Shown piece by piece: positions 37,503 through 46,565 of a DNA stretch of 64,000 bases. The DNA is from an uncultured Caryophanales bacterium. Lineage in GTDB: Bacteria > Bacillota_I > Bacilli_A > RFN20 > CAG-826. The notes under the pieces were generated by a model. It saw only the letters and a program-made list of their open reading frames with translations, had not been told where the DNA came from and made no database searches. How positions within the stretch are numbered: the first letter of the stretch is position 1; the number at the start of each line of letters is the position of its first letter. Both the position numbers and the translations under genes were made by a program. Where the stretch lies: assembly GCA_946403545.1 (NCBI GenBank), contig CAMJAG010000001.1:1-64000 (forward strand), in the 5' to 3' direction.

Positions 37503-39185
37503 TTAGTTGCCTCCATGAACTGCGTCCACTGCTGCTACAATTTTTGCATCATCGTAGAAGTCATCATATTCCACTTTATAATCTGGGTCTAAACCATCCT
37601 CAATCGGAAGATATAAGTTCTTTCCGTTTTCCTTTTTAACATATCTTAATGTCATAGTAGATGAGATGGTTAATGCTGTTCCGTCCGCTAAAACGGTAGG
37701 CATAACAGCGCACATTCCACCACCAGATTGTTTGCCAATAATCTTTGCAATTCCTTGCTCTTTTACAATAGAAACCGCTAAATTTGCTGCAGAGAATGTA
37801 TTTTCTCCCGCTAATATTGTCCAAGTGTAATCGTTATAAGCATCACCTTCATATTTGCCATCTTCATCAGTGTCAATTAAGAATCCTGCTCTTTCATAAG
37901 TGTTATTTAAAGTATTGTAAATAGAATAGAAAACATCATCATCTGTCATAAAGCCTAAGAATCTAATTAAGGCGGCAAGATTACCACCACCATTAAGTGA
38001 TAAGTCTACAACAATATCTTTAACTTCATCATGGGCTTTAATTCTAGTCATGCAATATTGCATCAATTTATATGTATCATATTGCCATGCTGAAGCACTA
38101 TTGAGTTGATCTTTAGTGCCTGTAACAAAGCTATCAAATGTAATAATTGCAGTATCTCCAGAGAATCTTACAGGATTTCTTTCAGGATTAATTTCTGCAA
38201 TATTTCTTTTAGCAGTTAAATCATTTTTTAAATTGAAGTATGTATTCCACTTTGTTCCTCTTCTAGCTAACGGAACGGTTGTGGAATCATCTCTATCCAT
38301 ATAATAAGTTCCAAAATCCACTCTTGAGTGGAGATCGTTTAATGTTTTAAATACAAAGTCAGTTATTCCTCTATAGTTATTTGCACCAACAGGAGATGTA
38401 ATTAACGCTTTTGTGTTTGCGTCAATATAATCAATAGCCTTTGTATATCCTTTAATTTCTTTTAGACCATAGAAATAATCTAATAAGAATGCTAATGAAC
38501 TCAAAGTAGCGTTACTAACATCTTCAGGAATCTCAGTTCCACACATAGGAGTGGTAAGTTTAATTAAAGTCGTTGCTTGAGCATCGCTTACTTCTCCAAA
38601 CGCTCCATAAAGTTTATCTCCATTAAAGAAAACATTGTAATAATTTTGACTACAGAAAAGTATATTAGCGATCACTAAAGGCAGTAAAACCTTATTATTT
38701 TCATATTTAATATCAAATCCATAATCACTTAATTTAAAGTTAAGTTGTCTAATTTGAGAAGCGTCAGATTCATCTTTATTTTGTTTAAAATTAGCACTAT
38801 AGTCAGTGGATAAAGATGTCATTGCAATTATGTTAAAGAATTGGCTATCTCCACGAATAACATCATTTTCCCAATCAATCTCAATAGCGCCATAGATTAA
38901 GAATGACATCATCATCTTCTTTTCATTAATATCTTTTTTAATACTAATATAATCAGAAATTAAATATCCTCTTAAATCTTTAACAAACTTTGCAATATCT
39001 ACATAAGGAACATTACCTCCATCAGGAAAGAATAATTTCATCCTCTTTGTAGTTATTTGAAAATCAGGTGAAAGATTTTGAAAATAATATGTCTTTGCAT
39101 TTTTGTCTAATAATGAACATCCAGTAGCCGCTAGACAAGACGCTACTAGAGGTAATAATGTAAATAATTTAATTCTCTTTTTCAT
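37503..39185 (-). CDS. S41-family (C-terminal processing-like) protease lipoprotein
   Basis: 560 residues with lipobox AATGCS (Cys23). The C-terminal half is an S41 peptidase: IVDLSLNGGGNLAAL, then the nucleophile block ENTFSAAN (Ser465) and IGKQSGGGMCAV. It would cut proteins or peptides at the cell surface. The N-terminal 280 residues are not recognised. TATAAT lies nine bases before the ATG and no ribosome site is seen, so the leader would be only two or three bases. Confidence 0.82.
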   Translation of the reverse strand: MKKRIKLFTLLPLVASCLAATGCSLLDKNAKTYYFQNLSPDFQITTKRMKLFFPDGGNVPYVDIAKFVKDLRGYLISDYISIKKDINEKKMMMSFLIYGAIEIDWENDVIRGDSQFFNIIAMTSLSTDYSANFKQNKDESDASQIRQLNFKLSDYGFDIKYENNKVLLPLVIANILFCSQNYYNVFFNGDKLYGAFGEVSDAQATTLIKLTTPMCGTEIPEDVSNATLSSLAFLLDYFYGLKEIKGYTKAIDYIDANTKALITSPVGANNYRGITDFVFKTLNDLHSRVDFGTYYMDRDDSTTVPLARRGTKWNTYFNLKNDLTAKRNIAEINPERNPVRFSGDTAIITFDSFVTGTKDQLNSASAWQYDTYKLMQYCMTRIKAHDEVKDIVVDLSLNGGGNLAALIRFLGFMTDDDVFYSIYNTLNNTYERAGFLIDTDEDGKYEGDAYNDYTWTILAGENTFSAANLAVSIVKEQGIAKIIGKQSGGGMCAVMPTVLADGTALTISSTMTLRYVKKENGKNLYLPIEDGLDPDYKVEYDDFYDDAKIVAAVDAVHGGN

Positions 39186-39223
39186 ATTGAAATTATTATA
39201 CGATATCTGTATTTATTTATAAA
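39186..39223 (-). promoter_or_regulatory. Promoter of the S41 lipoprotein gene, near-leaderless
   Basis: Minus strand TTTATA (39223-39218), 17 bases, TATAAT (39200-39195), then nine bases to the ATG at 39185. No Shine-Dalgarno sequence is present. Confidence 0.5.
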
Positions 39224-39230
39224 TAAGTAA

Positions 39231-39249
39231 GAGGACAAATCATGTCCTC
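39231..39249. terminator. Hairpin bounding the structured-RNA region
   Basis: GAGGACA-aatca-TGTCCTC, 7 bp. The T-tract is weak on the minus strand and absent on the plus strand. It separates the S41 promoter from the structured region. Confidence 0.4.
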
Positions 39250-39269
39250 ACACTACTTATTGACATATA

Positions 39270-39834
39270 TATAAAATGAAAGAGCATTGGAACCCAGTGA
39301 AGTCATCTTGCTGATGGCTGGGGCCCAACCAAAAGAGAAGGATATTCGGGATACTGAATATCTAACAAGACCTGTTTATCAGGTATTCCGGGATTAAAAT
39401 ACCGCTTTGGTTGGTGGCGCATAATGCTCTTCGATGTAAGTAGACACCCGAGTAGGCACTACAAGAGGCTCTGTAGCAATACATCCCACGATAAGATGTT
39501 AGTCTGAGAAACTAATATCTACGTTCTCAAAGAAAGTGTTTGGCTTGATGGTAAGCAATTACCTATAACTACTTTGGTGGGCACTAGTAGGAGAATGCCA
39601 GCGAGTTTTGGATCTACGACAAGATAAAAAATATAGCTGAAGCTCTCTGAAAGTTGGAAGATGATGTAACTCTTCCCATGGTACGGTAGCAATACCCATT
39701 CCAGAAGTATTAGGGTCGCTCCCTCTTACTCAGCCTGGCGTGCATGTGTACGAAAAACAAATTAGAGTAAGTTATGTATGGCGAAGGTCATCAATGTACA
39801 AAAAAGGTGGATTCTTATGACTCCACCATTTTTA
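39270..39834 (+). ncRNA. Candidate large structured non-coding RNA
   Basis: About 560 bases with no open frame of note but many long helices. 39280-39288 pairs with 39423-39431 (9 bp) and closes a domain that holds 39293-39297/39318-39322, 39325-39333/39406-39414 (9 bp), 39341-39347/39356-39362 (7 bp) and 39370-39374/39380-39384. Further helices are 39433-39438/39480-39485, 39459-39463/39472-39476, 39495-39503/39511-39519 (9 bp) and 39725-39731/39765-39771 (7 bp). Unpaired parts are A-rich on the plus strand, which favours that strand, and a terminator ends it at 39806-39834. TATAAAAT at 39270-39277 could be its -10. It does not read as RNase P, tmRNA or SRP RNA. Size and ornate fold recall the ROOL, OLE and GOLLD classes, but I cannot assign one. 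Confidence 0.65.
39806..39834. terminator. Terminator of the structured RNA (first copy of a repeat)
   Basis: GGTGGA pairs with TCCACC, followed by ATTTTTATT. T-rich flanks on both strands. 33 of 35 bases match the terminator at 40704-40738. Confidence 0.75.
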
Positions 39835-39835
39835 T

Positions 39836-39872
39836 TTGTAGTATGAATGACACATGATAAAATGAATTCATG
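39836..39872 (+). promoter_or_regulatory. Promoter placed for a leaderless TIR mRNA
   Basis: TTGTAG at 39836-39841, 16 bases, TAAAAT at 39858-39863, six bases, ATG at 39870. No ribosome binding site. Confidence 0.5.
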
Positions 39873-40700
39873 AATAATGAAACAAATAAAAATGAATTAG
39901 AGAATGAGAAAGTTTATATTTTCATTTCGCATTCTCATAAAGATATAGAAAAAGTAAGAAAAATTAGAAATTATTTAGAGAGTCTTGATTGTGAACCAAT
40001 TCTTTTCTTTTTAAAAAGCAAAGATGATGAAGATGAGATAATTCAACTTATCAAAGACGAGATTGATGCTAGAGTTTGGTTTATTTATTGTAGATCTATA
40101 AATGCATCTAAATCTAAATGGGTTAATGATGAAGTAACATATGTTGAGCAAACAGGTAAAAACAACATAGTTATAGATATCGATGGATGCCTAGATGAAA
40201 ATGGAGAATTAAAAAATAGCGTTAAAAATAAACTTAATGTCATTATTAACGGATTTAGAAACTTACAACAATTGTATATTTCTTATTCACACAAAGACTC
40301 TGTTGAAGTTCTTCGTATTGTCCAGTTTTTAAAAAGATATGGTGTTGATTTGTTTTATGATGACATGACACATTTTGGATCAGATTGGAAACATTCTATT
40401 CATAATCAAATTGTTAAATCGCCATATTTTCTGGTTTTTTTAAGCAAACAATCCATTAATTCACATTTCATTTATGATGAAATAAAGCTAGCACAATACT
40501 TTAATAAAGAAATAATTCCCGTAATTCTTTATAACAATATTAACGATTATTATTCAGTCATTGAATCAGATGTTTTCCAAAAGAATTTTGCATACTTTTT
40601 AGTCTGTGAATTCGATACTTCTAGTGATGTTCAATTCAAAGTGTCCTCATTTAGACTGCTAAACACATTATTAGAGCATTTCTTTACGGATTTTGAATAA
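39870..40700 (+). CDS. Tandem TIR-domain protein
   Basis: 276 residues made of two TIR domains and little else. The first (about 14-125) starts IFISHSHKD at 17-25 with a candidate catalytic Glu88 in KWVNDE. The second (about 132-270) starts LYISYSHKD at 135-143 with Glu204 in IYDE. TIR domains bind or cleave NAD or act as adaptors. Both copies keep the acidic residue in the right place. It lies just after the structured RNA and is flanked by near-identical terminators, which makes a compact RNA-plus-effector unit. Defence function is an inference. Confidence 0.8.
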   Translation: MNNETNKNELENEKVYIFISHSHKDIEKVRKIRNYLESLDCEPILFFLKSKDDEDEIIQLIKDEIDARVWFIYCRSINASKSKWVNDEVTYVEQTGKNNIVIDIDGCLDENGELKNSVKNKLNVIINGFRNLQQLYISYSHKDSVEVLRIVQFLKRYGVDLFYDDMTHFGSDWKHSIHNQIVKSPYFLVFLSKQSINSHFIYDEIKLAQYFNKEIIPVILYNNINDYYSVIESDVFQKNFAYFLVCEFDTSSDVQFKVSSFRLLNTLLEHFFTDFE

Positions 40701-40703
40701 AAG

Positions 40704-40738
40704 AAAAGGTGGATTCTCATGAGTCCACCATTTTTATT
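40704..40738. terminator. Terminator between convergent genes (second copy of a repeat)
   Basis: GGTGGA (40708-40713) pairs with TCCACC (40724-40729), then ATTTTTATT. It ends the TIR gene and the convergent lipoprotein gene and nearly repeats 39802-39836. Confidence 0.75.
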
Positions 40739-41954
40739 ATGTTCGAGTAACTGAGAGGCTAACACTCCAAACATAATAGAACATACTTGATGCATTCGCC
40801 GTAGGATGGTTTAGATTTAGCATAGCTTCTTCTATAAATAATGCATCTGATTTAGGTACTTTAATTGAGAAACTATCCAAATCCGCACCATTGTTACTTT
40901 CTAAATGTATCGGGGTTTTATATTGGTTATTGAGTATAAACGACCCATTGATCCAATTACATAACAGCAATAATTTTCTACCATAGTTATAGATATTAAT
41001 CGTATATGTAATGTATTCAGTTGAAGATTCTGCGATCCATTCTTTTAAGTTAAATGGAAGTTTGTACTTCAATGATGCATTTGAGGAATAAGTGCTATTT
41101 ATGGTTGCACTGTTATCTTCAAATGTACTTGTTACACGTAGGCCTGCATAACTCTTATTAAGATTTATATATTTATATTCTTCTAATAATGCTTCAGTTC
41201 CTAAATAAAGTTTCATTGAAATAGGACTTATTTTTGCAGGTGCAGTTGAGATACAACCTTTTGGTCTAGAAACAGTGAATTTAATTCCTTTTAATATCTC
41301 TTCTTTATCTAATTTGTACATTCTATTGAAGACTGTGTAGTCATCATTTGAACGGAAGGTTCCACTATCAATTAAAGATATTGCAGTATCTAACCTATAA
41401 TCAACCCAATTAAATGTGTTAATTCCTACTACACCTTCTTCTTTTTCATAGTGGCTGAATTTTATAGTCAAATAACCAACTGATTCAGTGTGTTGGAGAT
41501 AGTATTGATAGTCTTCACTAAGCTTTAATTCATATGATTTTGACTTATTAGAACAAGAGATGTCTACACTAGGAAAATTGAAGTCTATAATCTGAGCTTC
41601 ATTAGTGTCCAAATAGTTTGCGTAAATGTTTTCTGGAAGTTCCACATTGTCATAAATTGCTTTGCCAGAGCGATCCACTAATTTCTTTGAATTTAAGTTT
41701 GGCTTTTCGAAACAACCCATAAAGAGTTTGTCCTTCTTCTCTGTAGGTTGATATTCGAAAGTATTTATGTATTGTATGGTATTTACTTCACCATCGTTTG
41801 CAATAACATTAACTTCCTTCCATGGAATTGGTTGTGGCTTATAATCCTCATCTAAAATCGGACAATTTGTTTCCCCTTTCATAGAAAAGGAACATGCACT
41901 GATAGATAATAACGAGACTGCTGTTATGAGTATTAAGCTAATTTTTCTTTTCAT
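40737..41954 (-). CDS. Lipoprotein of unknown function
   Basis: 405 residues from ATG 41954, with GAGGAGG nine bases upstream. The TTG at 41972 would contain the ribosome site. Lipobox SISACS (Cys20). The remainder is beta-rich with no recognised motif. It follows a small XRE regulator by 41 bases and is likely controlled by it. Confidence 0.65.
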   Translation of the reverse strand: MKRKISLILITAVSLLSISACSFSMKGETNCPILDEDYKPQPIPWKEVNVIANDGEVNTIQYINTFEYQPTEKKDKLFMGCFEKPNLNSKKLVDRSGKAIYDNVELPENIYANYLDTNEAQIIDFNFPSVDISCSNKSKSYELKLSEDYQYYLQHTESVGYLTIKFSHYEKEEGVVGINTFNWVDYRLDTAISLIDSGTFRSNDDYTVFNRMYKLDKEEILKGIKFTVSRPKGCISTAPAKISPISMKLYLGTEALLEEYKYINLNKSYAGLRVTSTFEDNSATINSTYSSNASLKYKLPFNLKEWIAESSTEYITYTINIYNYGRKLLLLCNWINGSFILNNQYKTPIHLESNNGADLDSFSIKVPKSDALFIEEAMLNLNHPTANASSMFYYVWSVSLSVTRT

Positions 41955-41995
41955 AATTGAGATCCTCCTCAATTACAAAATATCACGAAAATAGG

Positions 41996-42241
41996 TTAAA
42001 TACAATATCTATAGAATAAAAAGAAAGACACCCCGTCAAGGATGTCTATTGCGGATACCTCGAAGATATCAGCGAAAGTATTGACTGTATCAAGATTCAC
42101 TGTTCCTTCGTTTTCAATTCTGCGTAAGTTTCTTACTGAATATCCAACGCGGTCTGCTAGCTCTTCTTGAGTCCAGTTTCTACTTTTTCTTAGGTTCTTG
42201 ATGGATGTACCAATCAAGCGTGAATCAATTAATGTTCTCAT
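41996..42241 (-). CDS. XRE-family transcriptional regulator
   Basis: 81 residues from ATG 42241, which has GGGAGGT seven bases upstream. A frame opening at 42304 would read through that site. The Cro/CI-type helix-turn-helix covers about 10-62 (IKNLRKSRNWTQEELADRVG, then SVRNLRRIE). No other domain. It lies between the TIR-methyltransferase unit and the lipoprotein gene and may control either. Confidence 0.85.
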   Translation of the reverse strand: MRTLIDSRLIGTSIKNLRKSRNWTQEELADRVGYSVRNLRRIENEGTVNLDTVNTFADIFEVSAIDILDGVSFFLFYRYCI

Positions 42242-42326
42242 AACTACTACCTCCCAAATTGATCTGCTACCTATATTGACAGGTTTTCCTGAGTTTTGAT
42301 TCACTAAGTAGTTTATGAGCGTATAT

Positions 42327-42355
42327 ACTTTAAATTATCCTACGATTGTTGTCAA
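42327..42355 (-). promoter_or_regulatory. Promoter of the XRE gene
   Basis: Minus strand TTGACA (42355-42350), 17 bases, TAAAGT (42332-42327). A consensus -35 with a moderate -10. Confidence 0.45.
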
Positions 42356-42357
42356 CA

Positions 42358-42609
42358 CTAATTGTCAGAAATTGATTCTGCAAGTTCTAATATTTGTACA
42401 AATGTTAAAGATTGAAGGTGTAGATACGCTTGAACAACAGCCAACTTATATTCAGTTCTATCTGTTGACCTAATAGCAATATCTCTAAACCTTCTAAATT
42501 CTACTCTTGTTTCTTGCTCTGTATCACTAAGGCATGTCATTACCATTTTATTAGTTGCTTCTAAAGTAAGTTGCCTCAAATATTTTTTCTTAGCCTCAAC
42601 ATCAACCAT
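42358..42609 (-). CDS. Small helical protein downstream of the TIR-methyltransferase
   Basis: 83 residues, almost all helix-forming, charged, no membrane segment. It starts 8 bases after the stop of the TIR-methyltransferase gene, so it is probably a partner or antagonist of that protein. No family recognised. Confidence 0.55.
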   Translation of the reverse strand: MVDVEAKKKYLRQLTLEATNKMVMTCLSDTEQETRVEFRRFRDIAIRSTDRTEYKLAVVQAYLHLQSLTFVQILELAESISDN

Positions 42610-42617
42610 ATAAATAC

Positions 42618-43970
42618 CTATTTCTTAAATCCTACACAAACAAAGCGGTTAACTGCGTACCAAAAATCATTTCTAGAGAAACGATATTGGAGTTGCGTTA
42701 ACAAATCTTCCATTTCATTGAACTCTGCTTTAGTTTGCTCATTTTCGTTTGCGATTAATTGAGCTTTAAAATAATTCAATCTATAAGCAAAGCTTACTTT
42801 ATAAAGACCTAATTTCTCTTCATAAGACATATGAGATGTTTCTGTAACAGTGCAATGCATTTTAACTTTGTTAAATCCTTCATGGACTAACCAAGAATAA
42901 AGTTTTCTACCATTGTTTCTATCAGACATTCCTTCAAGAGAATAAGATTTCTTTAAGACTTTTTCTATAAGCTCATCATCTCCATAAGAAATCTTACTGC
43001 CATCATCACTACCTCTAACAATAATCATTCCGCCTTTATTCATAAGAGCCTTTAAATTCTCTAATGCTTTTTCAGGATTTGTTAGATGATGGAGGACTAA
43101 GAAACAAGAAACAACATCAAAGCCTTTAATGCCCTTTTGCTTCATTATTCCCTGCATTTCCTCCATAAATGTTGGACTTTCAATATTTAATTGATAGAAA
43201 GAGAACTTACTATTTTTATTATTTTTATTTGCTTGTTCAATAGCACTTTCACTAATATCGATTCCCACTACTTTAGTGTATTTTGCTTTTCTAAAAGCTT
43301 GTCTAGTTACATATCCTTGAGCGCAACCAACATCTAGAACTGTGTAATTGTTTTTGTCTAAATACATGTCTAAAATGCGTTGGTTTTCATCATCATATCT
43401 AGATCCTTGGCTTTTTAATCTTTCTGATTCATTAGTGAAATCAAATTCATAAATAGACCATCTTCCTTTGTAATCAATGCAATCTTTTGGTCTTGGTCTA
43501 GAAACTAAAAACCTATTAAACAATCTCTTTTGATAATCATTTACATCAAAAACATCACCAATTGGTTCACTATGACAATCTCTAATTGCGTCAATTTCCT
43601 TTGGTAACTTTTTTGGATAATTAACTTTATCTAAGAATAAAACTAGAATATTTAATCCTTCAGTTTTTAAAGCGGTTTCTATTTCTTGTCTAACCCAGTC
43701 ATCTTTTTTAAATATTCTCTTAGAAAATGTATCTGGAGTTACAAGAAGAATAAAGTCTTTGGAATTATGGATTGCATTAGTTAACTGAGGTGGAAACATA
43801 CCACCTTGAATTGATACCTTATCAAAGAAACTTAGATAACCATTATCCATCAAATTTCTATATAAAAGATACGTTGGATATAATCCATCACTTCTTCTAT
43901 ATGAAATGAAAACATCATATATAAAATCTTTTCTCTTAATTTGAGTGTTTTTATTAATTTCTTCAGGCAT
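42618..43970 (-). CDS. TIR domain fused to a SAM-dependent methyltransferase
   Basis: 450 residues. Residues 17-155 are a TIR domain: YDVFISYRRSDG, conserved SPYF-type loop replaced by FDKVSIQGG, and Glu96 in DDWVRQE as the candidate catalytic residue. Residues 195-370 are a class I methyltransferase with motif I VLDVGCAQGY at 211-220, an acidic VVGIDISE strand and FDVVSCFLVLHHL. The last 80 residues are helical. An effector joining NAD-cleaving or sensing TIR to methyl transfer is uncommon. AGAGGA precedes the ATG. It is transcribed away from the sensor gene at 44070. Confidence 0.85.
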   Translation of the reverse strand: MPEEINKNTQIKRKDFIYDVFISYRRSDGLYPTYLLYRNLMDNGYLSFFDKVSIQGGMFPPQLTNAIHNSKDFILLVTPDTFSKRIFKKDDWVRQEIETALKTEGLNILVLFLDKVNYPKKLPKEIDAIRDCHSEPIGDVFDVNDYQKRLFNRFLVSRPRPKDCIDYKGRWSIYEFDFTNESERLKSQGSRYDDENQRILDMYLDKNNYTVLDVGCAQGYVTRQAFRKAKYTKVVGIDISESAIEQANKNNKNSKFSFYQLNIESPTFMEEMQGIMKQKGIKGFDVVSCFLVLHHLTNPEKALENLKALMNKGGMIIVRGSDDGSKISYGDDELIEKVLKKSYSLEGMSDRNNGRKLYSWLVHEGFNKVKMHCTVTETSHMSYEEKLGLYKVSFAYRLNYFKAQLIANENEQTKAEFNEMEDLLTQLQYRFSRNDFWYAVNRFVCVGFKK

Positions 43971-44069
43971 ATTCAGTCCTCTTATTTATTAATTTTATAA
44001 TAAAATAAAGAAAAATACTTTAATATGATAATATAAGAGTGAAGTATATTTACGTGAGGTATTAAACAT

Positions 44070-46451
44070 ATGTATCCTGAATTACTTGCTATTTTCATTA
44101 TTACTGGAGTTGTTGAACTCGTTTTAATAGGTGTATTTTTTTATAACCTAATCAGATATAGATATCTTGGTAATAAATATTTTTACGTAACTGTAAGTGT
44201 ATTAGTTCTTTTGATGTATTCAACATTCGTCAATAGATCATCAGATCTTTCTATTTCTATGTTTGGAAACATAGTGTTTGACACTATTGCGGCAGCAGTA
44301 GGTAAAGTTGATACTGAAAAGATTTCTTGGCTGTTTTTACCGGGCGAATGGAATAAATGGCTAGTAATTTTCTACTTTATCGCCTCATATACAACATTCG
44401 CATTCTTATCCATCACAGTTATTCTTAACTTTGCAAAACTCTTCTTAAATGCATTTATTTTCTATAAAAGACGAATTATAAATGGAGCAAATGTGTACTA
44501 TTTGTTCACAGATTCTAGAAATGAAACAGTAATTCCTTTAGCCACTAAACTATTAGATGAAACAAAAGGTCGTAAAAACTCAGTTAAAGTTTTCGTTTCT
44601 AGAGCATCTTTAAAAACTCAAGAAGGTAATGAATTTAGAGATATGTTAGTGGGCTTAGGCATTCCTGTTCAAGCTGAAAAATTCTCATACAGGATGGCTA
44701 GAAAGATCTTTAATTCTAGATACTTCAAACTACATCTTTTTGATAAGCAACAATCGTTTATTTACTTACTTTTCTCAAATGACGAAACCACTACAAAAGT
44801 GGCAACTGATTTCAAAACAGCGATTCAAAAGAATCGTAAGTTTAAAAAAATTAACGACTTTGTAACTCTTTTAAAGGAAACAAAAGACAAAGATAAATTA
44901 GAGAAATTAAAAGAGAACTTTAATGAGAAAGAATATGATTTATTACAAAAAATCCAAATCTTTGTCACTTATCAAGAAACAGATTTAGATATTCTCCATA
45001 ACTTCTCTGGAGAGACATTGCATATCATGAATACTCTTTCTAAGTACGACATGATTGCTTCTAGATTTGTATTTGATAATCCAATCTCTCAATTAGTGGA
45101 CTTAAACAACATCAAACTTAAAGAAGACAATAAACATTTAAATGTTACACTCCTTGGTTTTGGTGTTATTGATAGAGCAATATTTGAAAGAATGACATTC
45201 TCTTATCAACTTTATGGAGATAATATTAACAAAGTTAATTACCATGTTTTAGATAGAGATGCTGATTCTTTAATTAAACCTTATGTAAACGAATATACAG
45301 ATAGAAATAACAGTGTTTATCTATACTCTATCGACTCCGCTTTCGATGGAGAAGATTTAAGACACTACGAAACAATTGATAGATATATCTCATCATTGCA
45401 AAACGATCCAAACCGTTTCCAAGATGATGGTTTTGAAATCTTTGTTATTTCAGTCATAAACTCAAATAACGATTTAAATATCGCGCTTAACTTAAGAAGA
45501 GCTATCTTAAAATACTTCAATGATAGATGTGAACAAGTTGTTATTTACGTCAGAGTTGCAGAAAGACTCATTGGAGAACAATTCAGAGGTTCAAATCTTT
45601 CATACACATACGAAACTCTCTCTCATATTCACGAAGTAAAAGACTTCAATAAGAAATCTGATGTAGAGAAAGAAGCATACTTCAACTCATTCAAGGACGA
45701 GGAAGAAAGAAAAGCAGCAGAGAAAAGATTAATTAAAGATTTAAAAGCACCTATCATTCTCTTTGGTAATGATGCAATTATGTCCACATATCTTGCTAGA
45801 GAACATAAATACTTCATGGGATTCGCTGAAAACGCTTGGAAATCCTACCAATTAGAACAAGCTTATAACAATTATTCTGAAACTCAACTTGATAGATTAT
45901 GGTTAAGACAAAATAAACAAGAAGTTAAAAATAACACTGATTATGTTCTTTCACTTAGAACAAAGCTAAACTTATTTGGCTACAAACTAAATCTAAATAA
46001 ACAAGAAAACCAATACTTAATGGTTCCTGGTGATGATGTTTCAATTCTTACTTCAGGTGAAAATGAAGAAACATTCCTTGAAAGAACAAAACTTAAAGAT
46101 GAAACTGGTGATGTTGCAAAAGTTCTTAAGATTGCTGATATGGAACATAACCGCTGGTTACAATCCAATAACCAAAGATTTAGATATTTATCTAAAGATT
46201 ACACAAAGGTCGAGGATCAAGAACTATTTGGAGTGAATAAATACACCAATGAAAAAGAAATCACAAGGAAATATAACGACAATACACAACACATTTGTAT
46301 GGTCACTAATGAGGGATTAAGAGACTTCTACAATTATGTTGGAAAGAAAAATCCTGAATATAAAGATGTCGCTTTAAAACTTGTGTACACAAACGATATT
46401 GTTCAGTTAAGAACGATAATCAAAAATGGAACAGAACAAAAGAATAAATAA
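44070..46451 (+). CDS. Membrane protein with Rossmann (TrkA-N-like) and RyR-like domains
   Basis: 793 residues. Three membrane helices (about 5-30, 38-55 and 93-125) are followed by two Rossmann-like regions. One begins NVYYLFTDSRNETVIPLA, the other VTLLGFGVIDRAIFERM (a glycine-rich loop as in TrkA-N, about 362-378). Near residue 690 the pattern IADMEHNRW and a later THxC-MVTNEGL match the core of prokaryotic RyR domains. I read it as a membrane-anchored nucleotide-sensing protein. It heads the plus-strand VirD4/ClpP set, though a terminator follows it. GTGAGG lies ten bases before the ATG. Confidence 0.7.
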   Translation: MYPELLAIFIITGVVELVLIGVFFYNLIRYRYLGNKYFYVTVSVLVLLMYSTFVNRSSDLSISMFGNIVFDTIAAAVGKVDTEKISWLFLPGEWNKWLVIFYFIASYTTFAFLSITVILNFAKLFLNAFIFYKRRIINGANVYYLFTDSRNETVIPLATKLLDETKGRKNSVKVFVSRASLKTQEGNEFRDMLVGLGIPVQAEKFSYRMARKIFNSRYFKLHLFDKQQSFIYLLFSNDETTTKVATDFKTAIQKNRKFKKINDFVTLLKETKDKDKLEKLKENFNEKEYDLLQKIQIFVTYQETDLDILHNFSGETLHIMNTLSKYDMIASRFVFDNPISQLVDLNNIKLKEDNKHLNVTLLGFGVIDRAIFERMTFSYQLYGDNINKVNYHVLDRDADSLIKPYVNEYTDRNNSVYLYSIDSAFDGEDLRHYETIDRYISSLQNDPNRFQDDGFEIFVISVINSNNDLNIALNLRRAILKYFNDRCEQVVIYVRVAERLIGEQFRGSNLSYTYETLSHIHEVKDFNKKSDVEKEAYFNSFKDEEERKAAEKRLIKDLKAPIILFGNDAIMSTYLAREHKYFMGFAENAWKSYQLEQAYNNYSETQLDRLWLRQNKQEVKNNTDYVLSLRTKLNLFGYKLNLNKQENQYLMVPGDDVSILTSGENEETFLERTKLKDETGDVAKVLKIADMEHNRWLQSNNQRFRYLSKDYTKVEDQELFGVNKYTNEKEITRKYNDNTQHICMVTNEGLRDFYNYVGKKNPEYKDVALKLVYTNDIVQLRTIIKNGTEQKNK

Positions 46452-46457
46452 CCTATG

Positions 46458-46485
46458 AAAAGCCATAGAACTGGCTTTTCTTTTT
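46458..46485 (+). terminator. Terminator after the membrane sensor gene
   Basis: AAAAGCCA-tagaac-TGGCTTTT followed by CTTTTT. The next gene has its own TATAAT box near 46512-46520. Confidence 0.7.
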
Positions 46486-46565
46486 ACTTTACACTACAAA
46501 TACACGCATAATGCGTTATATAATGGATTTGTAGAAATACAAATATAGCAATGGAGAATTAGATT

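Noticed and set aside
39260..39265. TTGACA as the -35 of the structured RNA
   Set aside because: The only -10-like sequence follows after about five bases, far too close. No -10 lies 16-18 bases downstream.
39250..39840. RNase P RNA, tmRNA or group I intron in the large gap
   Set aside because: The conserved RNase P strings (GAGGAAAGUCC, ACAGAA), a tmRNA alanine-acceptor end with tag frame, and the group I core (P, Q, R and S elements) are not found. A weak AAGATA...ATATAG resemblance to the group I S element has no matching R element.
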